Shown: positions 11,919 to 20,724, numbered from the stretch's first letter. The stretch is DNA of 64,000 bases from Burkholderiales bacterium (GCA_947474755.1 CANJJE010000005.1:62001-126000); one strand, 5' to 3'. The notes: generated by a model from the letters alone, not told the origin. Translations and numbers: made by a program.

Positions 11919-12614
11919 TCAGTGGGAGTTGGCCCCGCTCTGTGCCTCGGCCTTGGGCGCCAGATCGCTCGCGGGCCCGGCACGTCGCGCGCCGTCGAAG
12001 CGCTGGCTCCAGTAGGCGTAGCGCATGTCATCGATGCGCACTGCACCGCCAGTGGCCGGCGAGTGAATGAACTTGCCATCGCCGACGTAGATGCCCACGT
12101 GCGAGAAGGTGCGCCTCATCGTGTTGAAGAACACCAGGTCGCCCGGGCGCAGTTCGTCACGCCTGACCTCCATGAGGCCGGCGGCATTCGCCTGCTTGTC
12201 GGCGCGCCGCGGCAGCACCAGGCCCAGGCTCATCTCGAAGATGTGGCGGGTGAAGCCGCTGCAATCGAAACCGGTGGATTCGCTCGAGCCGCCACGCCGG
12301 TAGGGAACGCCCAGGAAGTTCATCGCGGTCAGCACCATGTCGGAGGCGCCATCGCGCACCTTCTGCGCCAGCGTCGGAGCGACGCTGCTCATCACATGGG
12401 TCGTATCGGCGGGCAGCAGGCCGCGATCGATCAGCAGTCGGGTCAGGGCATCGGGCGTGCTGTTGGGTGAGGCATCGGGTGAAGCGTCGGGCGCGGCCAG
12501 CGCCAGCGGCTGAAAGCAGGCGACCACGATGGCGATGCAGGTCACCGCCGTCCCCCGGAACCAAACCCGCACAGCGTGTGGGGACGTCGGGAGCGCGGCG
12601 GGCGTTTTTGGCAT
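11919..12614 (-). CDS. NlpC/P60 (C40) peptidoglycan endopeptidase
   Basis: This is a 231-residue secreted cysteine peptidase predicted to cut peptide stems of peptidoglycan. Residues 1-41 form a Sec signal peptide ending ALAA, followed by a short Ser/Pro/Asp-rich linker and an LTRLLIDRG helix. The C40 domain has the catalytic Cys118 (FDCSGF), His172 (SHVGIY) and a third polar His184 (FIHSP). The start at 12614 gives a proper signal peptide; the upstream methionine at 12650 does not. It is 60 bases downstream of moaA on the same strand but functionally unrelated as far as can be seen. Confidence 0.9.
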   Translation of the reverse strand: MPKTPAALPTSPHAVRVWFRGTAVTCIAIVVACFQPLALAAPDASPDASPNSTPDALTRLLIDRGLLPADTTHVMSSVAPTLAQKVRDGASDMVLTAMNFLGVPYRRGGSSESTGFDCSGFTRHIFEMSLGLVLPRRADKQANAAGLMEVRRDELRPGDLVFFNTMRRTFSHVGIYVGDGKFIHSPATGGAVRIDDMRYAYWSQRFDGARRAGPASDLAPKAEAQSGANSH

Positions 12615-12747
12615 GCGGCGCAGGATAGGGGACGCACCGGGAGGCGTCAATTGCGCGTCGACGGGTTGGCCGGCACCCTGTCAAGATGCCAGACAGCCAG
12701 ATGCGCGATGCTCGCGATCCGCCGAGGAATGATCAGGAACCATCGAC

Positions 12748-13734
12748 ATGTCCATGTTCAAAGCGCTGCTGCTAGAAAAGTCCGAGGCCGGCTTCACCGC
12801 CTCGCTCCAATCGCTGGATGAGGCCCAGCTGCCCGAGGGCGATGTGCTGGCCGCCATCTCCCATTCGACGCTGAACTACAAGGACGGCCTGGCGATCACC
12901 CAGCGCGGGTCGGTGGTGCGCAGCTGGCCGATGGTCGCCGGCATCGATGGCGCCGGCACGGTGCTGGAGAGCAGCCATCCGCAGTGGAAGCCGGGCGATC
13001 GCTTCATCCACAACGGCTGGGGCCTGGGCGAAACGCGCTGGGGCTGCCTGGCCGAGCTGGCGCGCCTGAAAGGCGACTGGCTGGTCAGGCTTCCCGAGGC
13101 CTTCACGCCTCGGCAGGCCATGGCGCTCGGCACCGCGGGCTATACCGCGATGCTCTGCGTGCTGGCACTCGAGCGCCACGGCGTGAAGCCGGGTGACGGC
13201 GACGTGCTGGTGACCGGCGCGACTGGCGGTGTCGGCAGTGTGGCAACCATGCTGCTGGCGAAGGCGGGTCACACCGTGGTGGCCGCTACCGGCAAGGCGG
13301 CCGAGGTCACTTACCTGAAGAGGCTGGGTGCCGCGACCGTGATCGATCGCGCCGAGTTGTCCTCACCCGGAAAACCTCTGCAGAAGGAGCGCTGGGCCGC
13401 GGTGGTCGATGTGGTCGGCAGCCACACGCTGGCCAATGCGCTGGCGCAGACGCGCTACAACGGCGTCGTTGCTGCCTGCGGGCTGGCGCAGGGTGCTGAT
13501 CTGCCAGCCACCGTCATGCCGTTCATCCTGCGTGGTGTGACGCTGGCCGGTGTCGAGAGCGTCATGGCACCGCTGACCTTGCGCGAACAGGCCTGGGCCC
13601 GGCTGGCGCGCGACATCGACCTGACCCTGCTGGAATCGATGGTCGAGGACATCACGCTCGACGACTGTGTGGCGCGTGCGACAGACTTGATCGACGGCAA
13701 GGTACGCGGCCGGTTGATCGTCAACATCGCCTGA
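12748..13734 (+). CDS. acuI: Acrylyl-CoA reductase-type zinc-free alcohol dehydrogenase (YhdH/AcuI family)
   Basis: This is a 328-residue medium-chain reductase of the YhdH/AcuI family. It has the family start (MFKALLLEK), the NYKDGLAI and GIDGAGTV segments that form the catalytic domain, and the NADPH loop TGATGGVGS around residue 155. AcuI reduces toxic acrylyl-CoA to propionyl-CoA with NADPH. The propionyl-CoA ligase gene begins 52 bases downstream, which fits a joint role in acrylate, 3-hydroxypropionate or propionate metabolism. General quinone reductase activity cannot be excluded from sequence alone. Confidence 0.85.
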   Translation: MSMFKALLLEKSEAGFTASLQSLDEAQLPEGDVLAAISHSTLNYKDGLAITQRGSVVRSWPMVAGIDGAGTVLESSHPQWKPGDRFIHNGWGLGETRWGCLAELARLKGDWLVRLPEAFTPRQAMALGTAGYTAMLCVLALERHGVKPGDGDVLVTGATGGVGSVATMLLAKAGHTVVAATGKAAEVTYLKRLGAATVIDRAELSSPGKPLQKERWAAVVDVVGSHTLANALAQTRYNGVVAACGLAQGADLPATVMPFILRGVTLAGVESVMAPLTLREQAWARLARDIDLTLLESMVEDITLDDCVARATDLIDGKVRGRLIVNIA

Positions 13735-13786
13735 TCCCGCAGGCGCCCCGTCGGAGATCTAGGCCCGACAGATTGGATACATCCCC

Positions 13787-15682
13787 ATGACCCGCTACGC
13801 AGACTTCCACCAGCGCTCGCTGACCGAGCGCGACGCTTTCTGGGCCGAACAGGCCGAACTGATCGACTGGCACCGACCGTTCGATCAGGTCTGCGATCAC
13901 AGCAAGCCGCCATTCGTGCGCTGGTTCGTCGGCGGCCAGACCAATCTGTGCCACAACGCGGTCGATCGGCACCTGGCGACGCGTGGCGATCAGGCGGCGC
14001 TGATCTGTGTATCGACCGAGACCGGCACCGAGCGCAGCTACAGCTACCGCGAGCTGCACGACGAGGTGCAGCGGATGGCGGCGATCTTCTTGTCGCTCGG
14101 TGTGCAGCAGGGAGACCGGGTGCTGATCTACCTGCCGATGGTGGCGCAGGCGGTGTTCGCGATGCTGGCCTGCGTGCGAATCGGCGCCATTCACTCGGTA
14201 GTGTTCGGCGGCTTCGCCAGCGGCAGCCTCGCGAGCCGCATCGACGACGCGCAGCCGACCGTGATCGTCAGTACCGACGCGGGCAGTCGCTCGGGCAAGT
14301 TGCTGCCCTACAAGCCGCTGCTCGACGAAGCGATACGGCTGGCTGCACACAAGCCGCAGCAGGTGTTGCTGATCGATCGTGGGCTGAGCCCGATGGAACT
14401 CGTCCCCGGTCGGGACGCGTGCTACGAGGCACTGCGCGAGCAGCACAGCGCTGCCGTGGTGCCCTGCACCTGGGTCGATTCCACGCACCCCAGCTACACC
14501 CTGTACACCAGTGGCACCACAGGAAAGCCCAAGGGTGTGCAGCGCGACACCGGTGGCTACGCCGTCGCCATGGCGGCCAGCATGAAGCACATCTACTGCG
14601 CCCACTCCGGCGAAACCTTCTTCAGCGCAAGCGACATCGGCTGGGTCGTTGGTCACAGCTACATCGTGTACGCGCCGCTGATCAACGGCATGGCCACCAT
14701 CCTTTACGAAGGCTTGCCGACACGACCGGACGCAGGCATCTGGTGGAGCCTGGTCGAGAAGTACCGCGTCTCGGTGATGTTCAGTTCGCCGACCGCGATC
14801 CGGGTGTTGAAGAAGGCCGACCCGAAGTACCTGTCGCAGCATGACCTCTCGTCGCTGCGTGCGCTGTTTCTGGCCGGGGAGCCGCTGGACGAGCCGACCG
14901 CAGCGTGGATTTCGACAGCGCTGGGCAAGCCCGTCATCGACAACTACTGGCAGACCGAAACCGGCTGGCCGATCCTGACCATCGCCCGCGGCGTCGAACC
15001 CGCACCGTCGAAGCTGGGCAGCCCGGGCTTTGCGATGTACGGCTATGCCGTCAAGGTGATGGACGAGCTGACCGGCCTGGAGCTGACCGAGCCCGGTCAG
15101 AAGGGCATGCTGGTCATCGACGGCCCGCTGCCGCCAGGCTGCATGCAGACCATCTGGCGCGACGACGAGCGCTTCGTCAAGACCTACTGGAGCGGTGCGC
15201 CGGGCAAGCTGGTCTACAGCACCTTTGACTGGGGGGTACGGGATGCCGATGGGTATTACTTCATCCTCGGCCGCACCGACGACGTGATCAACGTTGCCGG
15301 CCATCGCCTCGGCACACGCGAGATCGAGGAAAGCATTTCCAGCCATGCGGCAGTGGCCGAGGTCGCAGTCGTCGGCGTCGCCGACGCGCTCAAGGGGCAG
15401 GTCGCGATGGCTTTCGTCGTGTTGAAGGAGTCGGCCAAGGCGGCTGCGACGGCCGATGCCGCCCGTCTCGAGGCCGAGGTCATGAAGGTTGTCGACACGC
15501 GACTCGGAGCACTCGCCCGGCCGGCTCGCGTGCACTTCGTCACTTCCTTGCCCAAGACCCGCTCCGGCAAGCTGCTGCGCCGCGCGATCCAGGCGGTGTG
15601 CGAGCAGCGCGATCCCGGCGATCTGACGACGATCGACGATCCGGAATCACTGCAGCAGATCAGGGACACGCTGGTGGGCTGA
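13787..15682 (+). CDS. prpE: Propionate--CoA ligase
   Basis: This is a 631-residue AMP-forming acyl-CoA synthetase of the acetyl-/propionyl-CoA type. It has the phosphate loop YTSGTTGKPKG (near residue 240), the DNYWQTETGWP adenylate motif, and the C-terminal TRSGKLLRR lysine that closes the active site and is a common acetylation target. The start (MTRYADFHQRSL) and the RDTGGYAVA segment match PrpE rather than Acs. It would activate propionate for the methylcitrate cycle. acuI lies just upstream and a DNA ligase gene 120 bases downstream. Confidence 0.92.
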   Translation: MTRYADFHQRSLTERDAFWAEQAELIDWHRPFDQVCDHSKPPFVRWFVGGQTNLCHNAVDRHLATRGDQAALICVSTETGTERSYSYRELHDEVQRMAAIFLSLGVQQGDRVLIYLPMVAQAVFAMLACVRIGAIHSVVFGGFASGSLASRIDDAQPTVIVSTDAGSRSGKLLPYKPLLDEAIRLAAHKPQQVLLIDRGLSPMELVPGRDACYEALREQHSAAVVPCTWVDSTHPSYTLYTSGTTGKPKGVQRDTGGYAVAMAASMKHIYCAHSGETFFSASDIGWVVGHSYIVYAPLINGMATILYEGLPTRPDAGIWWSLVEKYRVSVMFSSPTAIRVLKKADPKYLSQHDLSSLRALFLAGEPLDEPTAAWISTALGKPVIDNYWQTETGWPILTIARGVEPAPSKLGSPGFAMYGYAVKVMDELTGLELTEPGQKGMLVIDGPLPPGCMQTIWRDDERFVKTYWSGAPGKLVYSTFDWGVRDADGYYFILGRTDDVINVAGHRLGTREIEESISSHAAVAEVAVVGVADALKGQVAMAFVVLKESAKAAATADAARLEAEVMKVVDTRLGALARPARVHFVTSLPKTRSGKLLRRAIQAVCEQRDPGDLTTIDDPESLQQIRDTLVG

Positions 15683-15802
15683 GGAGCTTCGCCAACGCAT
15701 CGCGCTCAGGCCGTCCCCCGAATGGCTGTCCGCGCTCGTGGGGATGGCCGAATGCGGATGGGATCCACAGACTGGCGGCCCCACCAGCACGGAGCCCAGG
15801 CC

Positions 15803-16687
15803 ATGACCTCGTTCGACATCTCTTGCACTCGCCGCCATGCACTGGCCGCCCTGGCCGTGGCGTGGCCGGTCACACCTGTCGATGCCAAGCCTCGCGCGGA
15901 CGCGGCACTCGAGGTGCCACGCCTCGCGCTGCTGTCGCCGGCGACCCCCGACATCGATCCGCTCGGCCACCTCGTCAGTGAAAAGCTCGACGGTGTGCGC
16001 GCGATCTGGGACGGCAGCCGACTGCGCTTTCGCAGTGGCCGAATCGTCCCTGCGCCCGACTGGTTCACCGACGCCCTGCCGCCGATCGCGCTGGACGGCG
16101 AGCTGTGGGGCGGGCGCGAGCGATTCGACGTCGTGTCCGGCACGGTACGAAGGTCCGCACCGGACGACGCCAGCTGGCGGGCACTTCGGTTGATGGTGTT
16201 TGATCTGCCCGGTGCGCAGGGGCACTTCGCGTCGCGCGCCGCACGCATTGCCGCGCTGGCGGCTGCATCGCGGTCGACGGTCTGGATGGCCGTGGAACAA
16301 ATTCACCTGCCCGATAGTTCCGCCTTGCAGCAACGGCTCGCCAGCGTGGTGCGTGGCGGCGGCGAAGGCCTGGTGCTGCACCGAGCGGATGCGCTTTGGG
16401 CGCCAGGGCGCAGCCGCGCGCTGTGGAAGGTCAAGCCCCTGCAGGATGCCGAAGCGCAGGTGCTGGCGCACGAACCGGGCCGAGGGCGCCTGGTGGACAT
16501 GATGGGTGCCCTGCGGGTGCGCGCGGCCAACGGTGTCGAGTTCCGCATCGGCACCGGCTTCAGCGATGCACAGCGCCGTGATCCGCCGCCGGTGGGCAGC
16601 TGGATCAGCTACACCCACCACGGCTTGACGCCGTCAGGGGTACCGCGCTTCGCAAGCTTCTGGCGCCCGCACAACGCCGACGTGTAG
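15803..16687 (+). CDS. ligE: Exported ATP-dependent DNA ligase (LigE-type)
   Basis: This is a 294-residue minimal ATP-dependent DNA ligase. The adenylation motif is SEKLDGVRAIW with nucleophile Lys61; downstream are the DGELW motif, a GEGLVLH motif, and LWKVKP (motif V), then an OB-fold C-terminus. The N-terminus (first ~30 residues) is a leader with TRRHALA before a hydrophobic run, reading as a twin-arginine signal, so the enzyme is probably periplasmic. LigE proteins of Haemophilus, Neisseria and Vibrio are periplasmic and often linked to natural competence or extracellular DNA. The ATG at 15803 has GGAG eight bases upstream; an earlier in-frame ATG at 15722 lacks one. Confidence 0.88.
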   Translation: MTSFDISCTRRHALAALAVAWPVTPVDAKPRADAALEVPRLALLSPATPDIDPLGHLVSEKLDGVRAIWDGSRLRFRSGRIVPAPDWFTDALPPIALDGELWGGRERFDVVSGTVRRSAPDDASWRALRLMVFDLPGAQGHFASRAARIAALAAASRSTVWMAVEQIHLPDSSALQQRLASVVRGGGEGLVLHRADALWAPGRSRALWKVKPLQDAEAQVLAHEPGRGRLVDMMGALRVRAANGVEFRIGTGFSDAQRRDPPPVGSWISYTHHGLTPSGVPRFASFWRPHNADV

Positions 16688-16698
16688 GGCGGCCAGCC

Positions 16699-18375
16699 TC
16701 AGAGCACCTCGCTGGCGAAGTCCGCCAGCCGCGAGCGCTCGCCGCGCGCCAGCGTCACATGGCCGCTGTGCGGCCAGCCCTTGAATCGGTCAACGGCATA
16801 GGTCAGGCCCGAGCTACCTTCGGTCAGGTAGGGTGTGTCGATCTGCGCGAGGTTACCCAGGCACACGATCTTCGTGCCCGGTCCGGCGCGCGTGATCAGT
16901 GTCTTCATCTGCTTGGGTGTCAGGTTCTGGGCCTCGTCGATCAGCACGAACTTGTTCAGGAAGGTGCGTCCGCGCATGAAGTTCAGGCTCTTGATCTTGA
17001 TCTTGCTGCGCACCAGATCGTTGGTCGCCGCGCGCCCCCACTCACCGGCGCCGCCATCGGTCTTCGAGAGCACTTCGAGGTTGTCGTCGAGCGCGCCCAT
17101 CCACGGCCCCATCTTCTCTTCCTCGGTGCCGGGCAGGAAGCCGATGTCTTCACCCACCGGCACCGTCACCCGAGTGACGATGATCTCTGTGTAGCGGCGA
17201 TCGTCCATCACCTGGGACAGGCCCGCGGCCAGGGTCATGAGCGTCTTGCCGGTACCGGCCGTGCCGGTCAGCGTGATGAAGTCGCAATCCGGGTCCATCA
17301 GCAGGTTCAGCGCGAAGTTCTGTTCGCGGTTGCGCGCAGTCACGCCCCACACCGCGTTCTTCGTGTGCGTGTATTCGCGCAGCGTGCGCAACACGGCCGA
17401 CTTGCCAGTGATCTCGGTCACCTTGGCATGCAGTGGCGCAGCGCCCGGCGCTTCGAGGTAGACGAACTGGTTGATCAGCAGCGCTGGCACGAGCGGACCG
17501 CTGATGCGGTAGTAGGTGAAGCCGCCCTGGTTCCAGCTTTCCATGGTCTTGCCGTGGCGGTCCCAGAAGTCGGGCGGCAATTGCAGCACGCCTGTGTAGA
17601 GCAGGTCGCCGTCCTCGAGCGTCTTGTCGTTGAAATAGTCTTCCGCCGGCAGGCCCAGGGCGCGCGCCTTGATGCGCATATTGATGTCTTTCGACACCAG
17701 CACCACGTCGCGCGCCGGCTGCTGGTCACGCAGCGCTTGGACGACGCCGAGGATCTGGTTGTCGGCCTTGCCCTGGGGCAGGCCATCCGGCAGCGTCACG
17801 TTGACCAGGTGGGTCTGGAAAAACAGCTTGCCCGCGGCCTCCCGGTGGCCCGTCTGCGCCAGAGGCAACCCCTCGCCCAGCCCGTCCGTCGAGCCATGCG
17901 CTTTGCGCGCGCTCATGTTCGCAGCCAGGGCGTCGAGGTCGCGGCTGACCTGGCGGGCGTTGCGGGCGACCTCGGTCATGCCCTTCTTGTGATCGTCAAG
18001 CTCTTCGAGCGTGATCATCGGCAGGTAGACATCGTGCTCGTCGAAACGGAACAGGCTCATCGGGTCGTGCATCAGCACGTTGGTGTCCAGCACGAACAGC
18101 TTGGCCGGACCGGTGCCGCGCGGCTTCGCCGTGCGTGGTTTCGGTTCCGTTCGTCTGGCCGCTTCAGGCGCTGCGACGGTGATTGGGGCCGTAACCGATG
18201 CACGCGTCGGCACCAGTGCAGCCGGGTCGTACAAGTTCAGTTCGGGGGGCGCCGCGGGCTCGGCTTCGACGCTGGCGCGCGGGGATCGCTTCGCCTGTTT
18301 GGTGGCAGCCTGGGACTCGAAATCGGCGACGGACAACAAGGAGGCACGTTTGGCAGGCGGCTTGGGCAGTGGCAT
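16699..18375 (-). CDS. PhoH family protein with N-terminal PIN domain
   Basis: This is a 558-residue two-domain protein. The first ~90 residues are a low-complexity, charged, Ala/Pro-rich leader. A PIN-type nuclease domain follows (KLFVLDTNVLMHDP from ~92, with further acidic residues in EELDDHK and KDINMRIKA). The PhoH ATPase domain has Walker A GTAGTGKT at 371-378 and the Walker B-type FVLIDEAQNLTP. PIN-PhoH proteins are RNA helicase/nucleases in several bacteria; the cellular role in this group is not settled. It is convergent with ligE and 43 bases downstream of the terminator that ends bcp. Confidence 0.9.
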   Translation of the reverse strand: MPLPKPPAKRASLLSVADFESQAATKQAKRSPRASVEAEPAAPPELNLYDPAALVPTRASVTAPITVAAPEAARRTEPKPRTAKPRGTGPAKLFVLDTNVLMHDPMSLFRFDEHDVYLPMITLEELDDHKKGMTEVARNARQVSRDLDALAANMSARKAHGSTDGLGEGLPLAQTGHREAAGKLFFQTHLVNVTLPDGLPQGKADNQILGVVQALRDQQPARDVVLVSKDINMRIKARALGLPAEDYFNDKTLEDGDLLYTGVLQLPPDFWDRHGKTMESWNQGGFTYYRISGPLVPALLINQFVYLEAPGAAPLHAKVTEITGKSAVLRTLREYTHTKNAVWGVTARNREQNFALNLLMDPDCDFITLTGTAGTGKTLMTLAAGLSQVMDDRRYTEIIVTRVTVPVGEDIGFLPGTEEEKMGPWMGALDDNLEVLSKTDGGAGEWGRAATNDLVRSKIKIKSLNFMRGRTFLNKFVLIDEAQNLTPKQMKTLITRAGPGTKIVCLGNLAQIDTPYLTEGSSGLTYAVDRFKGWPHSGHVTLARGERSRLADFASEVL

Positions 18376-18412
18376 GGGGCGGCGACGAATGAAGTTGGAA
18401 GGACAGCGTATC

Positions 18413-18451
18413 GGAAAACAAAAAAGCCGCACAGGGCGGTGTGCGGCTTTT
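18413..18451 (-). terminator. Rho-independent terminator after bcp
   Basis: An 11-base perfect stem (AAAAGCCGCAC at 18422-18432 with GTGCGGCTTTT at 18441-18451) around an 8-base loop is followed on the minus strand by a long T-rich tail (TTTTTTGTTTT). It lies 18 bases after the bcp stop and insulates phoH from bcp transcription. Confidence 0.9.
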
Positions 18452-18469
18452 GTGATGGCGAGTCGCGAA

Positions 18470-18946
18470 TCAGACTTGCTCTTTCAGGGCCTGGGCGGCG
18501 ATCAGTACTTCCTCGACGTGCCCGGCTACCTTCAGGCCGCGCCATTCCCCACGCAATACTCCGGAGCCATCGATCAGGAAGGTGCTGCGCTCGATGCCCT
18601 TGACCTTCTTGCCGTACATGATCTTGTTCTTGACCACGCCGAACATGTGGCACAGCTTCTCCTCGGTGTCGGCGATCAGGTCGAAAGGCAGTTCGAGGTT
18701 CTGCTTGAATTTCTCGTGCGATGCCATGTTGTCTCGCGACACACCGAACACCACCGCATCGGCAGCGACGAATTCCTGATGATGATCACGGAACTGCATT
18801 GCCTCGGTGGTGCAGCCCGGAGTGTTGTCTTTCGGATAGAAGTACAACACCACGATCCGTCCCGCGAAGGCTTGTGGAGTGAACCTCACTCCGCTGGTGG
18901 CGAGCGCTTCAAAGTCCGGGAGGGGTTTGTTGAGGGCTGGCGTCAT
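18470..18946 (-). CDS. bcp: Thioredoxin-dependent peroxiredoxin Bcp (PrxQ family)
   Basis: This is a 158-residue peroxiredoxin reducing hydroperoxides in the cytosol. The peroxidatic Cys45 sits in the canonical FYPKDNTPGCTTEA motif. In E. coli-type Bcp the resolving cysteine is at position 50, five residues on; here that residue is Met50, so the protein is of the atypical type that must resolve through another thiol or use a 1-Cys cycle. Cys94 and similar residues elsewhere are not obvious substitutes. A perfect -10 box lies 43 bases upstream and a strong terminator follows. Confidence 0.93.
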   Translation of the reverse strand: MTPALNKPLPDFEALATSGVRFTPQAFAGRIVVLYFYPKDNTPGCTTEAMQFRDHHQEFVAADAVVFGVSRDNMASHEKFKQNLELPFDLIADTEEKLCHMFGVVKNKIMYGKKVKGIERSTFLIDGSGVLRGEWRGLKVAGHVEEVLIAAQALKEQV

Positions 18947-18988
18947 GGGAAGGCTGGAGTGTTGCGCGGTCGCTGCGCGTAACCTCTA

Positions 18989-18994
18989 ATTATA
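18989..18994 (-). promoter_or_regulatory. Probable -10 element of bcp
   Basis: A perfect TATAAT reads on the minus strand 43 bases before the bcp start. No good -35 hexamer is found 16-18 bases upstream of it, so this is a -10 element only, possibly activator-assisted. Confidence 0.4.
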
Positions 18995-19048
18995 CGGGGC
19001 CATTGCGCCTCGGCTGCGAGCGTTGGTGCGTAGAAAGCCCACCCGTTT

Positions 19049-19435
19049 TCAGCGCTCGAACAGCAGCGCGACGACCACCGTGCGTCCTTCGGACAGCAGC
19101 ACGTTGTAGGTGCGGCAGGCCGCGGCGGTGTCCATGGTCTCGACGCCGATGTGCCGCTCTATCAACGGCCGCAGCAGGCCGGCCGATGGGAAACGCAGTC
19201 GCGCGCCGCTGCCGAAGATCACCAATTCCGGCGCGTTCTCGGCCAGGGTTTTGAAATGGTCGGCCGTCAGATCATCAAAACGGGTCACGGGCCAAGCGGT
19301 GACCAGGCCCGCCCATGGCACCACCACGCTGTGGGTGTGCTGCACACCGTTGACCAGCACGCCGTCAGGCCCGTGGCGAGCGATGGCATTGGTTCCTTCG
19401 ATCCGTTCGGCGTGCAGTTTCAAGGCGACAGTCAT
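19049..19435 (-). CDS. Mth938-like (DUF498/DUF598) domain protein
   Basis: This is a 128-residue single-domain protein of the Mth938/NDUFAF3 family. It shows the typical order: a start strand with HTHSVVV-P, then PELVIFGSG, RLRFPSAGL, then GVETMDTAAACRTYNVLLSEGR. Mitochondrial relatives assist respiratory complex I assembly; in bacteria the function is unknown. It is divergent from alaA (62 bases between starts), the usual arrangement in related genomes, so the two probably share a promoter region. Confidence 0.85.
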   Translation of the reverse strand: MTVALKLHAERIEGTNAIARHGPDGVLVNGVQHTHSVVVPWAGLVTAWPVTRFDDLTADHFKTLAENAPELVIFGSGARLRFPSAGLLRPLIERHIGVETMDTAAACRTYNVLLSEGRTVVVALLFER

Positions 19436-19497
19436 GAAATCACTCAGCCTAAAATTGTAGGCTGCGTGCCGTGTCGGCGCGGTGCTGGAGCCCCGCT

Positions 19498-20724
19498 TTG
19501 AAAGCTGTTGCCAAGTCGAGCAAGCTCGCCAACGTCTGCTACGACATCCGTGGTCCGGTGCTTGACAAGGCCCGGCAGATGGAGGAAGAGGGGCAGAAGA
19601 TCATCAAGCTGAACATCGGCAATCTCGCGGTGTTCGGGCTGGAGCCCCCCGACGAGATCGTGCAGGACATGATCCGCAACCTGCCGAACAGCGCCGGTTA
19701 CACCGACAGCAAGGGCCTGTTCGCGCCGCGCAAGGCGGTGGTGCACTACTCGCAGGAAAAGAACATCCAGGGCGTGACTGTCGACGACGTGTACCTCGGC
19801 AACGGTGCTTCCGAGTTGATCACGATGAGCATGAACGGCCTGCTCAACGACGGCGACGAGGTGCTGGTGCCAGCGCCAGACTACCCGCTGTGGACTGCGT
19901 CGGTCGCGCTCTCGGGTGGCACGCCGGTGCACTACCTCTGCGACGAGCAGTCCAGCTGGTATCCAGACATCGCCGACATACGCAGCAAGATCACGCCGAA
20001 CACCAGAGCCATCGTCGTCATCAATCCGAATAACCCGACCGGTGCGCTGTACCCCGAGAGCTTGCTGCGGGAGATCGTCGAGGTCGCGCGCCAGCACCAG
20101 CTGATCGTGTTCGCCGACGAGATCTACGACAAGACCCTCTACGACGGCGAGACGCACACCAGCATCGCCTCGCTGGCCGACGACGTGCTGTTCGTCACCT
20201 ACAACGGCCTGTCGAAGAACTACCGTTCCTGCGGCTACCGCGCCGGCTGGATGGTGGTGTCGGGTGCGAAGGCCCACGCACGCGACTATGTCGAGGGACT
20301 GAACATGCTGGCCTCGATGAGGCTGTGCTCGAACACGCCGGGCCAGCTGGCGATACAGACCGCACTCGGGGGTTACCAGAGCATCAAGGACCTGGTTGCG
20401 CCCGGCGGGCGTTTGTGCCGCCAGCGCGACCTGGCCTATGAGTTGCTCAGCCAGATCCCGGGCGTCAGCGTCGTCAAGCCGAAGGCCGCGCTCTACATGT
20501 TCCCCAAGCTTGATGCGAAGATGTACCCGATCGTTGACGATCAGCAGTTCGCCTACGAGTTGCTCGCCTCCGAGAAGGTGCTGATCGTCCAGGGCACCGG
20601 CTTCAACTGGCCGACTCCCGATCACTTCCGCCTGGTGTTCCTGCCGAATTCCGACGATCTGACCGAAGCCATCGGGCGCATCGCGCGCTTCCTCGACCAG
20701 TACCGCAAGCGGCATTCGCGGTGA
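19498..20724 (+). CDS. alaA: Alanine-forming pyridoxal-phosphate aminotransferase AlaA
   Basis: This is a fold-type I aminotransferase of 408 residues making alanine from pyruvate and glutamate. I chose the TTG at 19498: GGAG lies 7 bases before it, the protein then starts MKAVAKSSKLANVCYDIRGP in register with AlaA, and the PLP lysine falls at residue 240 (GLSKNYRSCGYRAGW). A GTG at 19471 would add nine residues without a ribosome site. PNNPTGALY and the DEIYDKTLY motif bind the cofactor. The usual GNPAxF is GNLAVF here, a variation I believe is common in Burkholderiales. hom follows 70 bases later, and 2-oxobutyrate or threonine precursors link the two only loosely. Confidence 0.93.
   Translation: MKAVAKSSKLANVCYDIRGPVLDKARQMEEEGQKIIKLNIGNLAVFGLEPPDEIVQDMIRNLPNSAGYTDSKGLFAPRKAVVHYSQEKNIQGVTVDDVYLGNGASELITMSMNGLLNDGDEVLVPAPDYPLWTASVALSGGTPVHYLCDEQSSWYPDIADIRSKITPNTRAIVVINPNNPTGALYPESLLREIVEVARQHQLIVFADEIYDKTLYDGETHTSIASLADDVLFVTYNGLSKNYRSCGYRAGWMVVSGAKAHARDYVEGLNMLASMRLCSNTPGQLAIQTALGGYQSIKDLVAPGGRLCRQRDLAYELLSQIPGVSVVKPKAALYMFPKLDAKMYPIVDDQQFAYELLASEKVLIVQGTGFNWPTPDHFRLVFLPNSDDLTEAIGRIARFLDQYRKRHSR

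Noticed and set aside
13721..15535. A 604-residue open frame on the minus strand across prpE
   Set aside because: It is the antisense shadow of prpE: composition is Arg/His/Gln-rich, no domain is recognisable, and it has no ribosome site.
16759..18603. A 614-residue plus-strand open frame across phoH and part of bcp
   Set aside because: It crosses two well-supported minus-strand genes and a terminator; no domain match.
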